From Rhizobium leguminosarum (GTDB lineage Bacteria > Pseudomonadota > Alphaproteobacteria > Rhizobiales > Rhizobiaceae), in contig NZ_MZMU01000012.1 in NCBI RefSeq assembly GCF_004123835.1, positions 310,001 through 374,000 on the forward strand: DNA of 64,000 nucleotides, written 5' to 3'. Under the pieces are notes generated by a model that was not told the origin of the DNA, did no database searches, and worked only from the letters and a program-made list of their open reading frames with translations. The position numbers and the translations under genes are program-made. Shown here one piece after another: positions 15,989 to 25,324 of this stretch (position 1 is its first letter; each line of letters starts with the position of its first letter).

Positions 15989-18469
15989 TCACACGCGCTC
16001 GACGAACCCGTCCAATACCCGCTTCTGTCCGGCCCGGTCGAACTCGATCGTCAGCTTGTTGCCTTCGATGCCGGTGATATTGCCGTTGCCGAATTTGAGG
16101 TGGAACACGCGGTCGCCGAGCGTGAATCTCGATGGTTCCGACGAGGTCGATTTCGCCACCAGCTCGCCCTCGATCGTGCGCCCCTTCGGGCCGCTTTCGC
16201 CGTAGCCGATGCGTTCGACGGCGTGGCCGGAGCGGGTGCCCCAATTGTCGCGTGTGGCGTCGGTCTTGTTGGCCTGGGCGCGTTTCCATCCGGGAGTGGA
16301 ATAGGAGTTGGCGAAGGGTTCGGCCTTGTCGAAGCGGGATTGGCCGTAGCCGCCGCGGCCGTACCCGCCGTAGCTCTGCTCCATTGCGGCGATCTCGACA
16401 TGGGTTTCCGGCAGTTCATCGAGGAAGCGCGAGGGCAGGGTCGATTGCCAGAGGCCATGGATGCGGCGGTTGGAGACGAACCAGATGTGGCAGCGGTGCT
16501 TGGCGCGGGTGATGCCGACATAGGCGAGGCGGCGTTCCTCCTCCAGGCCGGCGCGGCCGCTCTCATCCAGCGAGCGCTGGTGCGGGAAGAGGCCTTCCTC
16601 CCAGCCGGGCAGGAAAACGGTGTCGAATTCCAGGCCTTTGGCCGAGTGCAGCGTCATGATCGACACGGCGTCGAGGTTCTCGTTGGTCTCGGCATCCATG
16701 ACCAGGGAGACGTGTTCGAGGAAGCCCCGCATCGACTCGAAGCTTTCCATCGAGCGGATGAGTTCCTTGAGGTTCTCAAGGCGGCCGGGGGCTTCGGCGC
16801 TTTTGTCGTTCTTCCACATGTCGGTGTAGCCGGACTCTTCGAGAATCTGCTCGGCAAGTTCGGTATGCGGTGTATTTTCAAGCAGTTCCTGCCATCGGCG
16901 GAAAGATTGAATCACGTCGAAGAGCGCCTTTCGCGCCTTCGGCTTCAGCTCGTCGGTCTCGATGATGTCGGCAGCAGCCGCAAGCATCGGGATATCGCGG
17001 GCACGGGCATAGTCGTGCAGTGCACGAACCGTCGTGTCGCCGAGGCCGCGCTTCGGCGTGTTGATGATGCGCTCGAAGGCGAGGTCGTCGGAGGCTTGAG
17101 CAACCAGGCGGAAATAGGCCATGGCATCGCGGATTTCCAGGCGCTCGTAGAAGCGCGGGCCGCCGATGACGCGGTAATTGAGGCCGAGGGTGACGAAGCG
17201 GTCTTCGAATTCGCGCATCTGGAAGGAGGCGCGCACGAGGATCGCCATGTCGTTCAAGAGATGCTTGCCGCGCTGGAGCTGCTCGATCTCCTCGCCGATG
17301 GCGCGGGCTTCCTCCTCCGAATCCCAGGAGGCGTGGACCTGCACCTTGACGTCGTCCGGATCGGAGCGGTCGGTGAACAGCGTCTTGCCGAGGCGGCCCT
17401 CATTATGGGCGATCAGATGGGCAGCGGCCCCGAGGATATGTTCGGTCGAGCGGTAGTTGCGCTCGAGCTTGATGACCTTGGCGCCGGGGAAATCCTTCTC
17501 GAAGCGCAGGATATTGTCGACCTCCGCGCCGCGCCAGCCATAGATCGACTGATCGTCGTCGCCGACGCAGCAGACGTTCTGCGGCTCGCCCCTGGCGCGT
17601 TGGGCGAGAAGCCTGAGCCACATGTACTGGGCGGTGTTGGTGTCCTGGTACTCGTCGACGAGGATATAGCGAAAGCGGCCGTGATATTCCTTCAACAGAT
17701 CCGGGTTCTTGCGGAAGATCGCGATCGGATGCATCAGCAGGTCGCCGAAATCGCAGGCATTCAGCGTCGTCAGGCGTGCCTGATAGGCGAAATAAAGATC
17801 GCGGCCGCGGCCATTGGCGAAGGCGCGGGCATCGCCCTCGGGGATATCGGCAGGGCCGAGACCCTTGTTCTTCCAGGTGTCGATCATCCCGGCGAACTGC
17901 TTGGCCGGCCAGCGCTTGTCGTCGAGACCTTCAGCCTGGATCAGCTGCTTGATCAGGCGGACGACGTCGTCAGTATCGAGAATGGTGAAATCGGAGCGCA
18001 GGCCGACAAGCTCGCCGTGGCGGCGCAGAAGTTTGACGCCGATCGAATGGAAGGTGCCGAGCCAGGGCATGCCTTCGACGGCGCCGCCGACGAGCAGCGC
18101 GATGCGCTCCTTCATCTCGCGGGCAGCCTTGTTGGTGAAGGTGACGGCGAGGATCTGCGAGGGGAAGGCGCGGCCGGTGTTGAGGATATGGGCGATGCGG
18201 GTCGTCAGTACGCGCGTCTTGCCGGTGCCGGCGCCGGCGAGCACGAGGACCGGGCCTTCCAGCGTTTCGACGGCTTCGGTCTGCTCGGGGTTCAGCCCGG
18301 CGAGGTAATCCGGCCGCTTGCCGCCGTCGCGAGCCGCCATGGCGCGGGCGGCGATGCCGCCACCCGCGGCGGGCGCCCTTTCGGCGGTTGCGGCAGGCGG
18401 TTGCGGCTTGCGCGCCATCTCGCCCGGCTCTTCGTCGAAGAAGGGCATATCGTCGAAACTATTGCTCAT
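15989..18469 (-). CDS. uvrD: UvrD/PcrA-type DNA helicase
   Basis: A superfamily 1A 3'-5' DNA helicase for nucleotide excision and mismatch repair. The 826-residue protein shows the ordered motifs: Q motif region NPEQTEAV, motif I GAGTGKTR, Ia VTFTNKAA, motif II VDEYQDTN, motif III CCVGDDDQSIYGWRGA, motif IV LERNYRS, motif V MTLHSAKGLEFD and motif VI AYVGITRAK. The C-terminal FTLGDRVFHLKFGNGNI segment is the Tudor-like domain that in PcrA contacts RNA polymerase. A disordered N-terminal extension of about 50 residues and a Gly/Tyr-rich linker near residue 700 are specific features. It stands alone in a unit on the minus strand. Confidence 0.96.
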   Translation of the reverse strand: MSNSFDDMPFFDEEPGEMARKPQPPAATAERAPAAGGGIAARAMAARDGGKRPDYLAGLNPEQTEAVETLEGPVLVLAGAGTGKTRVLTTRIAHILNTGRAFPSQILAVTFTNKAAREMKERIALLVGGAVEGMPWLGTFHSIGVKLLRRHGELVGLRSDFTILDTDDVVRLIKQLIQAEGLDDKRWPAKQFAGMIDTWKNKGLGPADIPEGDARAFANGRGRDLYFAYQARLTTLNACDFGDLLMHPIAIFRKNPDLLKEYHGRFRYILVDEYQDTNTAQYMWLRLLAQRARGEPQNVCCVGDDDQSIYGWRGAEVDNILRFEKDFPGAKVIKLERNYRSTEHILGAAAHLIAHNEGRLGKTLFTDRSDPDDVKVQVHASWDSEEEARAIGEEIEQLQRGKHLLNDMAILVRASFQMREFEDRFVTLGLNYRVIGGPRFYERLEIRDAMAYFRLVAQASDDLAFERIINTPKRGLGDTTVRALHDYARARDIPMLAAAADIIETDELKPKARKALFDVIQSFRRWQELLENTPHTELAEQILEESGYTDMWKNDKSAEAPGRLENLKELIRSMESFESMRGFLEHVSLVMDAETNENLDAVSIMTLHSAKGLEFDTVFLPGWEEGLFPHQRSLDESGRAGLEEERRLAYVGITRAKHRCHIWFVSNRRIHGLWQSTLPSRFLDELPETHVEIAAMEQSYGGYGRGGYGQSRFDKAEPFANSYSTPGWKRAQANKTDATRDNWGTRSGHAVERIGYGESGPKGRTIEGELVAKSTSSEPSRFTLGDRVFHLKFGNGNITGIEGNKLTIEFDRAGQKRVLDGFVERV

Positions 18470-18715
18470 GGCGCGTAATGTAGTGATTCGGGAAGGAAAG
18501 ACCAGAAAAGATGTTCTGCTTTCATTCCCGAGCCGGCGCTATTCCAAGCGGTATGTTGCGGGCGGCAATGCCGCCGCCGAGCCCGGCTGTGGTCGCCATG
18601 CGGGCGGGCGTAGCTAAAATTTCGATCGCGGCGTGTCGGAACTGGTGCCGGTGGGGCGTCCTTGGGTCATCGGACAGCAGTCCGGATCAACACCCGTCAA
18701 CAAGGAGGCCGTTTC

Positions 18716-19192
18716 ATGCCGAAGGTCGTTTCAAATCTCTGGTTCGCCGAGGAAGCGCGCGAAGCCGTCGAATTCTACGTGTCTGTTATCCCGGACTCCA
18801 GGATCGGCCGCACCACCATATTGCCGGCGGAAACGCCGAGCGGGCCTCCTGGCAGTGTCGAGCTGATCGAGTTCACGCTCGCCGACCAGGCCTTCCTGGC
18901 GATGAAGGCCGGCCCGCTCGATAGTTTCAACCATTCCTTCTCGATCGCGATTCTCGTGGAAAGCCAGGCCGAGATCGATCGGATATGGGAGGCCTTCCTC
19001 GCCAATGGCGGCACGCCGGAGGCCTGCGGCTGGCTAAAGGACCGCTGGGGCCTTTCCTGGCAGATCGTGCCGCGCATGCTGTCCGAGATGATCGCCGACA
19101 GCGACCGCGAGCGGGCCAGGCGCGTGACCAAAGTGATGCTCGGCATGGTCAAGATCGATGTCGCCACGCTGGAGAAGGCATTCAACGGCTGA
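18716..19192 (+). CDS. PhnB-like / VOC superfamily protein
   Basis: A 158-residue protein of the glyoxalase/VOC fold, PhnB-type branch that databases often label 3-demethylubiquinone-9 3-methyltransferase. It opens VVSNLWFAEEAREAVEFYVSVIPDS, then has ELIEFTLADQAFLAMKAGP, and ends with the family motif CGWLKDRWGLSWQIVPRML. No SAM-binding motif is present, so the methyltransferase label should not be trusted; the function is unknown. The ATG at 18716 has AAGGAGG at 18702-18708. It is a single gene between uvrD (divergent) and the prkA cluster. Confidence 0.85.
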   Translation: MPKVVSNLWFAEEAREAVEFYVSVIPDSRIGRTTILPAETPSGPPGSVELIEFTLADQAFLAMKAGPLDSFNHSFSIAILVESQAEIDRIWEAFLANGGTPEACGWLKDRWGLSWQIVPRMLSEMIADSDRERARRVTKVMLGMVKIDVATLEKAFNG

Positions 19193-19604
19193 GTCGCGCG
19201 GGTGGGTGCATGATCACTATGCGGGGCGCATGGCTGGGATGCGCCCGTTTTCCAACATGTCTGTAGCGGATGGCACACGCTGTCCCGTATCGACTTTGGG
19301 CAGTTTGACCGCCAAATCGTCGATTTCTCCAGTGCTCGAATCACGGGCGACATTGCACACCCTTTTCATCTTTCTGTCACGTCGCGAAATGTGCTGATAC
19401 CGCAATGGCACCCTTCTCAACTACAATAAGAAACAGTTTCGTAGAGTAAAAAAATAACCGGTGCATGCACGTTTTTGTGCATTGCCAGAAACAGCCGGTG
19501 AGCGTGGAATATACCTGCGAAACTATTGATTCTTAGGAATGTCGTGTCCATCTCCTTGGTATGACGACCTAGAGCCTGTGGCATTAACCTTGAATGGAGG
19601 GCCC
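19193..19604. promoter_or_regulatory. Upstream region of the prkA-yeaH-spoVR cluster
   Basis: About 410 bp without a gene, markedly AT-richer than the flanking genes between 19380 and 19540, and therefore the probable promoter region of the cluster. It holds a 6-bp inverted repeat ATGCAC-GTTTTT-GTGCAT at 19465-19482. No confident sigma-54 or EcfG-type promoter was found. The strong TGGAGG at 19595-19600 is the prkA ribosome binding site. Confidence 0.45.
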
Positions 19605-21548
19605 ATGCTGAGCGAATCCGTATTTGATGCGTTCACCCGCAGCTATGATGCGCGTCGCGAAACCGATATGTCGATCGCGGAATATCTCGACCTTTGCAAA
19701 AAGGAACCGCTTGCCTATGCCAATGCGACCGAGCGCCTGCTCGCCGCGATAGGCGAACCGCAGATGGTCGACACCGCCAGGGACACGCGCCTCGGTCGGA
19801 TATTCATGAACCGGACCATCCGGATCTATCCGGCCTTTGTCGGCTTCCACGGCATGGAAGAGACAATCGAACGCATCGTTTCCTTCTTCCGGCATGCAGC
19901 GCAGGGGCTCGAGGAGCGCAAGCAGATCCTCTATCTGCTCGGCCCGGTCGGCGGCGGCAAGTCATCGCTGGCCGAGCGGCTGAAGCTGCTGATGGAGCTT
20001 CATCCGATCTACGTGCTGAAGGCGGGTGACGAGATCAGCCCCGTTTTCGAAAGTCCGCTCAACCTCTTCGACCCGGACACGATGGGATCGCTCCTGCAGG
20101 AGCAATACGGCATTCCCCTGCGACGCCTAAGCGGACTGATGAGCCCGTGGTGCCTGAAGCGGCTCGATGATTTTGGGGGCGATATTTCCCGCTTCCGTGT
20201 CGTCAGAGTACAGCCTTCGCGGTTGCGCCAGATCGCGATCGCCAAGACCGAGCCTGGAGACGAGAACAATCAGGATATCTCGTCGCTGGTCGGCAAGGTC
20301 GATATCCGCAAGCTGGAGACTTATTCCCAGAACGATCCGGATGCCTACAGCTATTCTGGCGGCCTCAATCGCGCCAATCAGGGCGTGCTCGAATTCGTCG
20401 AGATGTTCAAGGCGCCGATCAAGATGCTGCATCCGCTGCTGACGGCGACGCAGGAGGGGAACTATATCGGCTCCGAGAATATCGGCGCCATACCCTTCTC
20501 CGGTATCGTCCTTGCGCATTCGAACGAAGCGGAGTGGCAAACCTTTAAGGCCAACAAGAACAACGAAGCGTTCATCGACCGTATTTGCGTGATCAAGGTG
20601 CCCTATTGCCTGCGCGTCACGGAAGAGCAGAAGATCTACGAAAAGCTGATCGAGGGATCGGAACTCGTCGATGCGCCATGTGCGCCCGCGACGCTCGAAA
20701 TGCTGGCCCGCTTCTCCGTGCTTTCGCGTCTGCGCAAGCATGAGAATTCGACATATTTCTCGAAGATGCGCACCTATGACGGCGAGAGCCTGAAGGAGAC
20801 GGATCCGCGCGCCCGCAGTGTCCAGGAATATCGGGATGCCGCCGGCATCGACGAGGGTATGGACGGAATATCGACCCGCTTCGCCTTCAAGGTGCTCGCC
20901 TCCACATTCAATCACGACACCACGGATATCGGCGCCGATCCCGTTCATCTGATGTATGTTCTGGAGCAGTCGATCCGCCGCGAGCAGTTTTCCGACGATG
21001 TCGAGAAGCGATATCTGGAATTCATCAAGGCCGATCTTGCGCCGCGTTACGCAGAGTTCATTGGAAATGAAATCCAGAAGGCCTATCTTGAGTCCTATGC
21101 GGATTACGGACAGAATCTGTTCGACCGCTACGTGGATTATGCCGATGCCTGGATCGAAGACGTGGACTTCAAGGATCCCGATACCGGCCAGCTTCTCGAC
21201 CGCGAGCTCCTTAACCAGGAACTGACGAAAATCGAAAAGCCGGCTGGAATCGCCAATCCGAAGGATTTCCGTAACGAAATCGTCAAGTTCTGCTTGAGAT
21301 CGCGGGCAGCCAACGTCGGAAAGAATCCGTCATGGACGAGCTACGAGAAAATCCGGGAAGTCATCGAAAAGCGAATGTTCTCGCAGGTCGAAGATCTTTT
21401 GCCGGTCATTTCCTTCGGATCGAAGAAGGATTCCGAAACGGAAAAGAAGCACAGCGAATTCGTCTCGCGCATGGCCGCGCGGGGTTACACCGAGAGGCAG
21501 GTTCGACGCCTTGTGGAATGGTACATGCGCGTCAAACAGGCAAGTTAA
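19605..21548 (+). CDS. prkA: PrkA family serine protein kinase (YeaG)
   Basis: PrkA/YeaG is an AAA-fold protein with a PrkA C-terminal domain, reported to have serine kinase activity and tied to starvation and stress responses. This 647-residue protein has a Walker A motif GPVGGGKSS, SYSGGLNRANQGVLEF in the AAA region and the family-typical EGNYIGSENIGAIPFSGIVLAHSNE. The C-terminal half (from about residue 390) contains the PrkA domain. ATG at 19605 follows TGGAGG. It heads a three-gene cluster with yeaH 12 bp downstream and spoVR overlapping yeaH, an arrangement conserved across proteobacteria. Probable substrates are unknown. Confidence 0.95.
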   Translation: MLSESVFDAFTRSYDARRETDMSIAEYLDLCKKEPLAYANATERLLAAIGEPQMVDTARDTRLGRIFMNRTIRIYPAFVGFHGMEETIERIVSFFRHAAQGLEERKQILYLLGPVGGGKSSLAERLKLLMELHPIYVLKAGDEISPVFESPLNLFDPDTMGSLLQEQYGIPLRRLSGLMSPWCLKRLDDFGGDISRFRVVRVQPSRLRQIAIAKTEPGDENNQDISSLVGKVDIRKLETYSQNDPDAYSYSGGLNRANQGVLEFVEMFKAPIKMLHPLLTATQEGNYIGSENIGAIPFSGIVLAHSNEAEWQTFKANKNNEAFIDRICVIKVPYCLRVTEEQKIYEKLIEGSELVDAPCAPATLEMLARFSVLSRLRKHENSTYFSKMRTYDGESLKETDPRARSVQEYRDAAGIDEGMDGISTRFAFKVLASTFNHDTTDIGADPVHLMYVLEQSIRREQFSDDVEKRYLEFIKADLAPRYAEFIGNEIQKAYLESYADYGQNLFDRYVDYADAWIEDVDFKDPDTGQLLDRELLNQELTKIEKPAGIANPKDFRNEIVKFCLRSRAANVGKNPSWTSYEKIREVIEKRMFSQVEDLLPVISFGSKKDSETEKKHSEFVSRMAARGYTERQVRRLVEWYMRVKQAS

Positions 21549-21560
21549 TGCGGAGCCATT

Positions 21561-22835
21561 ATGCACATTGTCGACCGGCGGCTAAATCCGCGCGGTAAAA
21601 GTCTGGAAAATCGGCAGCGGTTCCTTCGACGCATGAAGGGCGCCGTGCAGCAGGCGGTAAAACGTTCTCTGCAAAACCGCAACATTCGCGATGTGCTCGA
21701 CGGCGGGGAAATCAGCCTGCCGATCGACGGAATGGCTGAACCGAACTTGAGAAGGGGCGACGGCGGCATTCGCGATCATATCCTGCCTGGAAACCGGGCC
21801 TTCGTCGAAGGCGATATTCTTCCGCGCCCGCCCGGCGGCAAGGGCGGGAAGCCAAAAGACGCGGGTGAGGGTGACGGCGAAGACGGCTTCCGTTTTGTGC
21901 TGACGCGCGAGGAATTCCTCGATGTGTTCCTGGACGATCTGGAACTGCCCGACCTTGCCAAGCGGCGCCTGGCCGAAACTGAGGAGGAAACTCCCTTCCG
22001 TGCCGGTTATTCCGTGTCGGGATCGCCGTCCAACATCGCCGTCGGTCGCACTACCAGGCTCGCGATGATGCGCCGTGTCGCGCTTCACCGTCCGCGCCGC
22101 GAAGAAATCGAAGCCCTGCAGCGGCAGATCGAGGAATGCGAAGACGACGAGAGCCGGCTGGCGCTTGAGGCAAAACTCAAATCTCTGACGGAAAAAAGCC
22201 GGCGCATTCCCTATATCGATCCGCTCGACGTCAGGTATCGCCGCTTCGAAAACGAGCCGAAGCCTGTGGCGAAGGCCGTGATGTTCTGCTTGATGGACGT
22301 CTCCGGTTCCATGTCGGAACACATGAAGGACCTGGCGAAGCGGTTTTACTTGCTGCTCTACCTTTTCCTGTCGAAGCGCTACAAGAAAGTGGAGATCGTC
22401 TTCATCCGCCATACCGACAAGGCCGAGGAGGTCGACGAGGAAACCTTCTTCTATGGCCCGGCAACGGGCGGCACGCTGGTTTCCAGTGCGCTAGCGGCAA
22501 TGCGGACGATCATCGCGGCGCGTTTCGATCCGGCGGAATGGAATATCTATGGCGCCCAGGCCTCGGACGGCGACAACGCCCATTCGGACGGGAACCTGAG
22601 CGGACAGCTGCTGCGCGAGATTTTGCCGCTGTGCCAGTATTTCGCCTATATCGAAGTCGGCGAAGAAGGCGGTGACTCCTCGGTATCCCGCTCACCGCTT
22701 TGGATGCTCTATGACGGGATCCGTTCCGAACTGCAGCCGCTTTCGATGCGCAAGGTCTGCCGGCGAAACGAAATATTCCCTGTTTTCCACGATCTCTTCC
22801 AGAAACGTGACGCACAGTCGAAGGTGACGCCATGA
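21561..22835 (+). CDS. yeaH: YeaH/YhbH family protein (DUF444)
   Basis: A 424-residue DUF444 protein, constant partner of PrkA and SpoVR. It has a basic N-terminus (IVDRRLNPRGKSLENRQRF), a Gly/Asp-rich linker near residue 95, a coiled-coil-like Glu/Arg stretch near 185-210, and a C-terminal von Willebrand factor A-like domain with the metal-site motif MDVSGSMSE. The MIDAS motif implies Mg-dependent protein binding. It begins 12 bp after prkA and its stop overlaps the spoVR start, so all three are probably cotranscribed and translationally coupled. In Escherichia coli the pair YeaG-YeaH acts in nitrogen starvation; whether that holds here is inference. Confidence 0.93.
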   Translation: MHIVDRRLNPRGKSLENRQRFLRRMKGAVQQAVKRSLQNRNIRDVLDGGEISLPIDGMAEPNLRRGDGGIRDHILPGNRAFVEGDILPRPPGGKGGKPKDAGEGDGEDGFRFVLTREEFLDVFLDDLELPDLAKRRLAETEEETPFRAGYSVSGSPSNIAVGRTTRLAMMRRVALHRPRREEIEALQRQIEECEDDESRLALEAKLKSLTEKSRRIPYIDPLDVRYRRFENEPKPVAKAVMFCLMDVSGSMSEHMKDLAKRFYLLLYLFLSKRYKKVEIVFIRHTDKAEEVDEETFFYGPATGGTLVSSALAAMRTIIAARFDPAEWNIYGAQASDGDNAHSDGNLSGQLLREILPLCQYFAYIEVGEEGGDSSVSRSPLWMLYDGIRSELQPLSMRKVCRRNEIFPVFHDLFQKRDAQSKVTP

Positions 22836-24382
22836 CTATGACGATGAGGCCACGAGAGCGGCTGTTGTTCGAGGGGGCCGACTGGGATTTCGCAACGCTG
22901 CAGCGCATCCACGACGCCTGCGAGGAGATCGCGCTCGGCGAACTCGGCCTCGACGTCTATCCGAACCAGATCGAAGTCATCACCTCGGAGCAGATGCTCG
23001 ATGCCTATTCCTCGACCGGCATGCCGCTCTTCTACCGCCATTGGTCCTTCGGCAAACACTTCGCGCATCACGAAACCTTCTATCGCCGGGGGATGCGCGA
23101 CCTCGCCTATGAGATCGTCATCAACAGCTCTCCCTGCATCTCCTACCTGATGGAGGAAAACACGGCGACGATGCAGACGCTCGTCACCGCGCATGCGGCC
23201 TTCGGCCACAACCACTTCTTCAAGAACAACTATCTCTTCAAGCTCTGGACCGATGCGGAGGGCATCCTCGATTACCTCGATTTCGCCAAGGGTTATATCA
23301 CCCGCTGCGAGGAACGTTACGGCGAGGCGGCCGTCGAGCGCACGCTTGACGCAGCCCATGCGCTGATGTCGCACGGGGTGCATCGATACGCGGGCAAGAC
23401 CACCATCGATCTTCGCCAGGAGGAGAAGCGGCAGCAGGAGCGCCGCGCCCACGAGGAGCAGATGTTCAACGACCTGTGGCGCACGGTTCCCGTCGGCAAG
23501 GCTCGGAAGGCGGGCGACAGCGGCCTGGAAAAGCGCCGCGCCGCCCTAGGTCTTCCGCAGGACAACATCCTATACTTTCTGGAAAAGTCGGCGCCGCGGC
23601 TGCAGCCGTGGCAGCGCGAGATCCTTCGCATCGTCCGGCATGTCGCGCAATATTTTCATCCCCAGCGGCAGACCAAGGTGATGAACGAGGGAACCGCCAC
23701 CTTCGTCCACTACCAGATCATGAACCGGCTTCACGAGCGGGGGCAGATCAGCGACGGAAACTTCCTCGAATTCCTGAAGTCGCACGCCAACGTCGTGTTC
23801 CAGCCGAGCTATGACGACCGGCGGTTCTCGGGCTTCAATCCCTATGCGCTTGGCTTTGCGATGATGCAGGACATCGAGAGGATCGTCACGACGCCGACGG
23901 AAGAGGACCGCGCATGGTTTCCCGATATCGCCGGACGAGGCGATGCGATGGCGGTCCTGCGCGACATCTGGGCCAATTACCGGGACGAGAGCTTCATCAG
24001 CCAGTTTCTGAGCCCGAACCTGATCCGGCAGTTGCGACTGTTCCATCTCTACGACGATCCGGAACAGACCGAGGGGGTACTGGTTTCGGCGATCCATAAT
24101 GAGCGTGGATACCTGCGCATCCGCCGCCAGCTCTCCCGCGAATACGATATCGGCTGGACCGATCCGGCAATCGATATCGTCGATGTCGACCTCGCCGGCG
24201 ACCGCCGCCTGTTGCTGCAACACATCGTCATGAATGGCTGCTATCTTCAGGAAAATGACACGAAACTCGTCCTGCAGCATCTCGCCGATCTCTGGGGCTA
24301 TGACGTGTTGCTTCAGGAAATCGACAGTTCCAGCACGGTGGCGAGAGAACACGCGGCGAGCCCGCGCAAGATCGTTCAGTGA
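22832..24382 (+). CDS. spoVR: SpoVR family protein (YcgB)
   Basis: A 516-residue SpoVR-family protein. Despite the name (from Bacillus spore cortex formation), homologues occur in non-sporulating proteobacteria, with PrkA and YeaH. Visible segments are WSFGKHFAHHETFYRRGM, AFGHNHFFKNNYLF, the FMNEGTATFVHYQIMNRL-like stretch and NPYALGFAMMQDIER. Conserved His and Glu residues in those motifs suggest a metal-binding fold. The ATG at 22832 overlaps the yeaH stop as ATGA; a second ATG two codons later is possible. No membrane segment. The exact biochemical role is unknown. Confidence 0.93.
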   Translation: MTMTMRPRERLLFEGADWDFATLQRIHDACEEIALGELGLDVYPNQIEVITSEQMLDAYSSTGMPLFYRHWSFGKHFAHHETFYRRGMRDLAYEIVINSSPCISYLMEENTATMQTLVTAHAAFGHNHFFKNNYLFKLWTDAEGILDYLDFAKGYITRCEERYGEAAVERTLDAAHALMSHGVHRYAGKTTIDLRQEEKRQQERRAHEEQMFNDLWRTVPVGKARKAGDSGLEKRRAALGLPQDNILYFLEKSAPRLQPWQREILRIVRHVAQYFHPQRQTKVMNEGTATFVHYQIMNRLHERGQISDGNFLEFLKSHANVVFQPSYDDRRFSGFNPYALGFAMMQDIERIVTTPTEEDRAWFPDIAGRGDAMAVLRDIWANYRDESFISQFLSPNLIRQLRLFHLYDDPEQTEGVLVSAIHNERGYLRIRRQLSREYDIGWTDPAIDIVDVDLAGDRRLLLQHIVMNGCYLQENDTKLVLQHLADLWGYDVLLQEIDSSSTVAREHAASPRKIVQ

Positions 24383-24412
24383 TCCAGCTTTTTTTCTGAG
24401 GCCCCGGACTTC

Positions 24413-24453
24413 TTGCTCGCCGCTGGCTAGCGGTATATATCATGATAGCTATC
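24413..24453 (+). promoter_or_regulatory. vapBC promoter with overlapping palindromes
   Basis: TTGCTC at 24413-24418 and TATATC at 24436-24441 are spaced 17 bp apart, a plausible -35/-10 pair. Two perfect 10-bp palindromes, TATCATGATA (24438-24447) and GATAGCTATC (24444-24453), overlap the -10 box. That is the layout expected of an autorepressed toxin-antitoxin operator bound by a VapB dimer; binding itself is inferred. Confidence 0.6.
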
Positions 24454-24470
24454 GCAATGCGGAGGCCATC

Positions 24471-24734
24471 ATGGCAACTAGAACAGCCAAGATTTTTACG
24501 ACCGGCCGCAGCCAGGCAGTCAGGCTCCCTGCGGAGTTCCGCTTCGAGGAGAGCGAGGTGTTCGTCCGTCGTGATCCGAAGACCGGCGATGTCATTCTGT
24601 CACGCAAGCCGGATTCGTGGGATGGTCTCTTTGAGCTTTATGGCAAGGATCAGGTTCCGGACGATTTCCTGGGGCCAGACGATCGCCGCCAGCCTTCGCA
24701 TGACCGTGATCCGTTCGAGGGCTGGAAGGAATGA
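24471..24734 (+). CDS. vapB: VapB-type antitoxin
   Basis: An 87-residue antitoxin of the AbrB/SpoVT type. The N-terminal swapped-hairpin DNA-binding domain is seen as TAKIFTTGRSQAVRLPAEFRF, and the acidic C-terminus (DDFLGPDDRRQPSHDRDPFEGW) is the part that normally wraps around the toxin. GGAGG lies five bases before the ATG. Its last codons overlap the vapC start as ATGA. The antitoxin-toxin complex probably represses its own promoter through the palindromes just upstream. Confidence 0.9.
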   Translation: MATRTAKIFTTGRSQAVRLPAEFRFEESEVFVRRDPKTGDVILSRKPDSWDGLFELYGKDQVPDDFLGPDDRRQPSHDRDPFEGWKE

Positions 24735-25144
24735 CGGCCTGGATGCTCGATACCAATATGGTGAGCCATGTCATCAAGGGCGATCGGCCGGAGATCATCG
24801 GCAGGTTGGCCGCGCTTCCGATGGAGGACATCGTCATCTCATCGATCACCGAAGGGGAGCTGTTCTACGGTCTTGCCAAGCGAGGCTATCCGAAGGCGCT
24901 GTCGGAACGGATCCGCCAATTCCTGCTCCGGGTCGACGTTCTCCCTTGGGATAACGATGTCACGCGAACTTATGGCGACCTGCGCGCTGCTTGTGAAGCC
25001 AAAGGCGTGACTCTGGCGCCCCTCGATATGATGATTGCCGCTCATGCCGTTGCAACTACCGCAACCCTCGTCACGCGCGACAAGGCTTTTGCTCGTGTTT
25101 CGGAGCCTTTGAAGATCGATGACTGGGCGAATGAAGAAAGTTGA
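24731..25144 (+). CDS. vapC: VapC-type PIN-domain toxin
   Basis: VapC toxins are Mg-dependent ribonucleases that stop translation by cutting tRNA or rRNA. The 137-residue protein is one PIN domain with the acidic active-site residues in place: Asp7 (MLDTNMVS), Glu41 (SITEGELFYG), Asp99 (PLDMMIAAHA) and Asp117 (VTRDKAF). It overlaps vapB by four bases, so it is translationally coupled. The motif set is intact, so the toxin is probably active. This is a two-gene module inserted between the spoVR cluster and an adenylate cyclase gene. Confidence 0.93.
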   Translation: MTAWMLDTNMVSHVIKGDRPEIIGRLAALPMEDIVISSITEGELFYGLAKRGYPKALSERIRQFLLRVDVLPWDNDVTRTYGDLRAACEAKGVTLAPLDMMIAAHAVATTATLVTRDKAFARVSEPLKIDDWANEES

Positions 25145-25324
25145 AACGTCCACGCCGCCTCTGATGCCCGGAAAACGCGGGTCGACGATCAGCAATTATC
25201 GGTGGTAACGAACACAAAGGCTTAGTAACTTACCGCCGTTGCAATAGCCCATGATCTCCAATCGACCAGTTTCAGCCTTTGCAGCGATCTTTCCCGGCGG
25301 CGGATAGCGCGGAGACGAGAGACC

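Noticed and set aside
16100..18478. A 792-codon open frame on the plus strand opposite uvrD
   Set aside because: It mirrors uvrD exactly, has no family motifs, and arises from GC-rich third positions; the helicase motifs on the other strand are decisive.
19590..19604. A possible sigma-54 promoter TGGCAT-N5-TTGAA before prkA
   Set aside because: The GC of the -12 element is missing and the site would leave only a few bases before the ribosome binding site.
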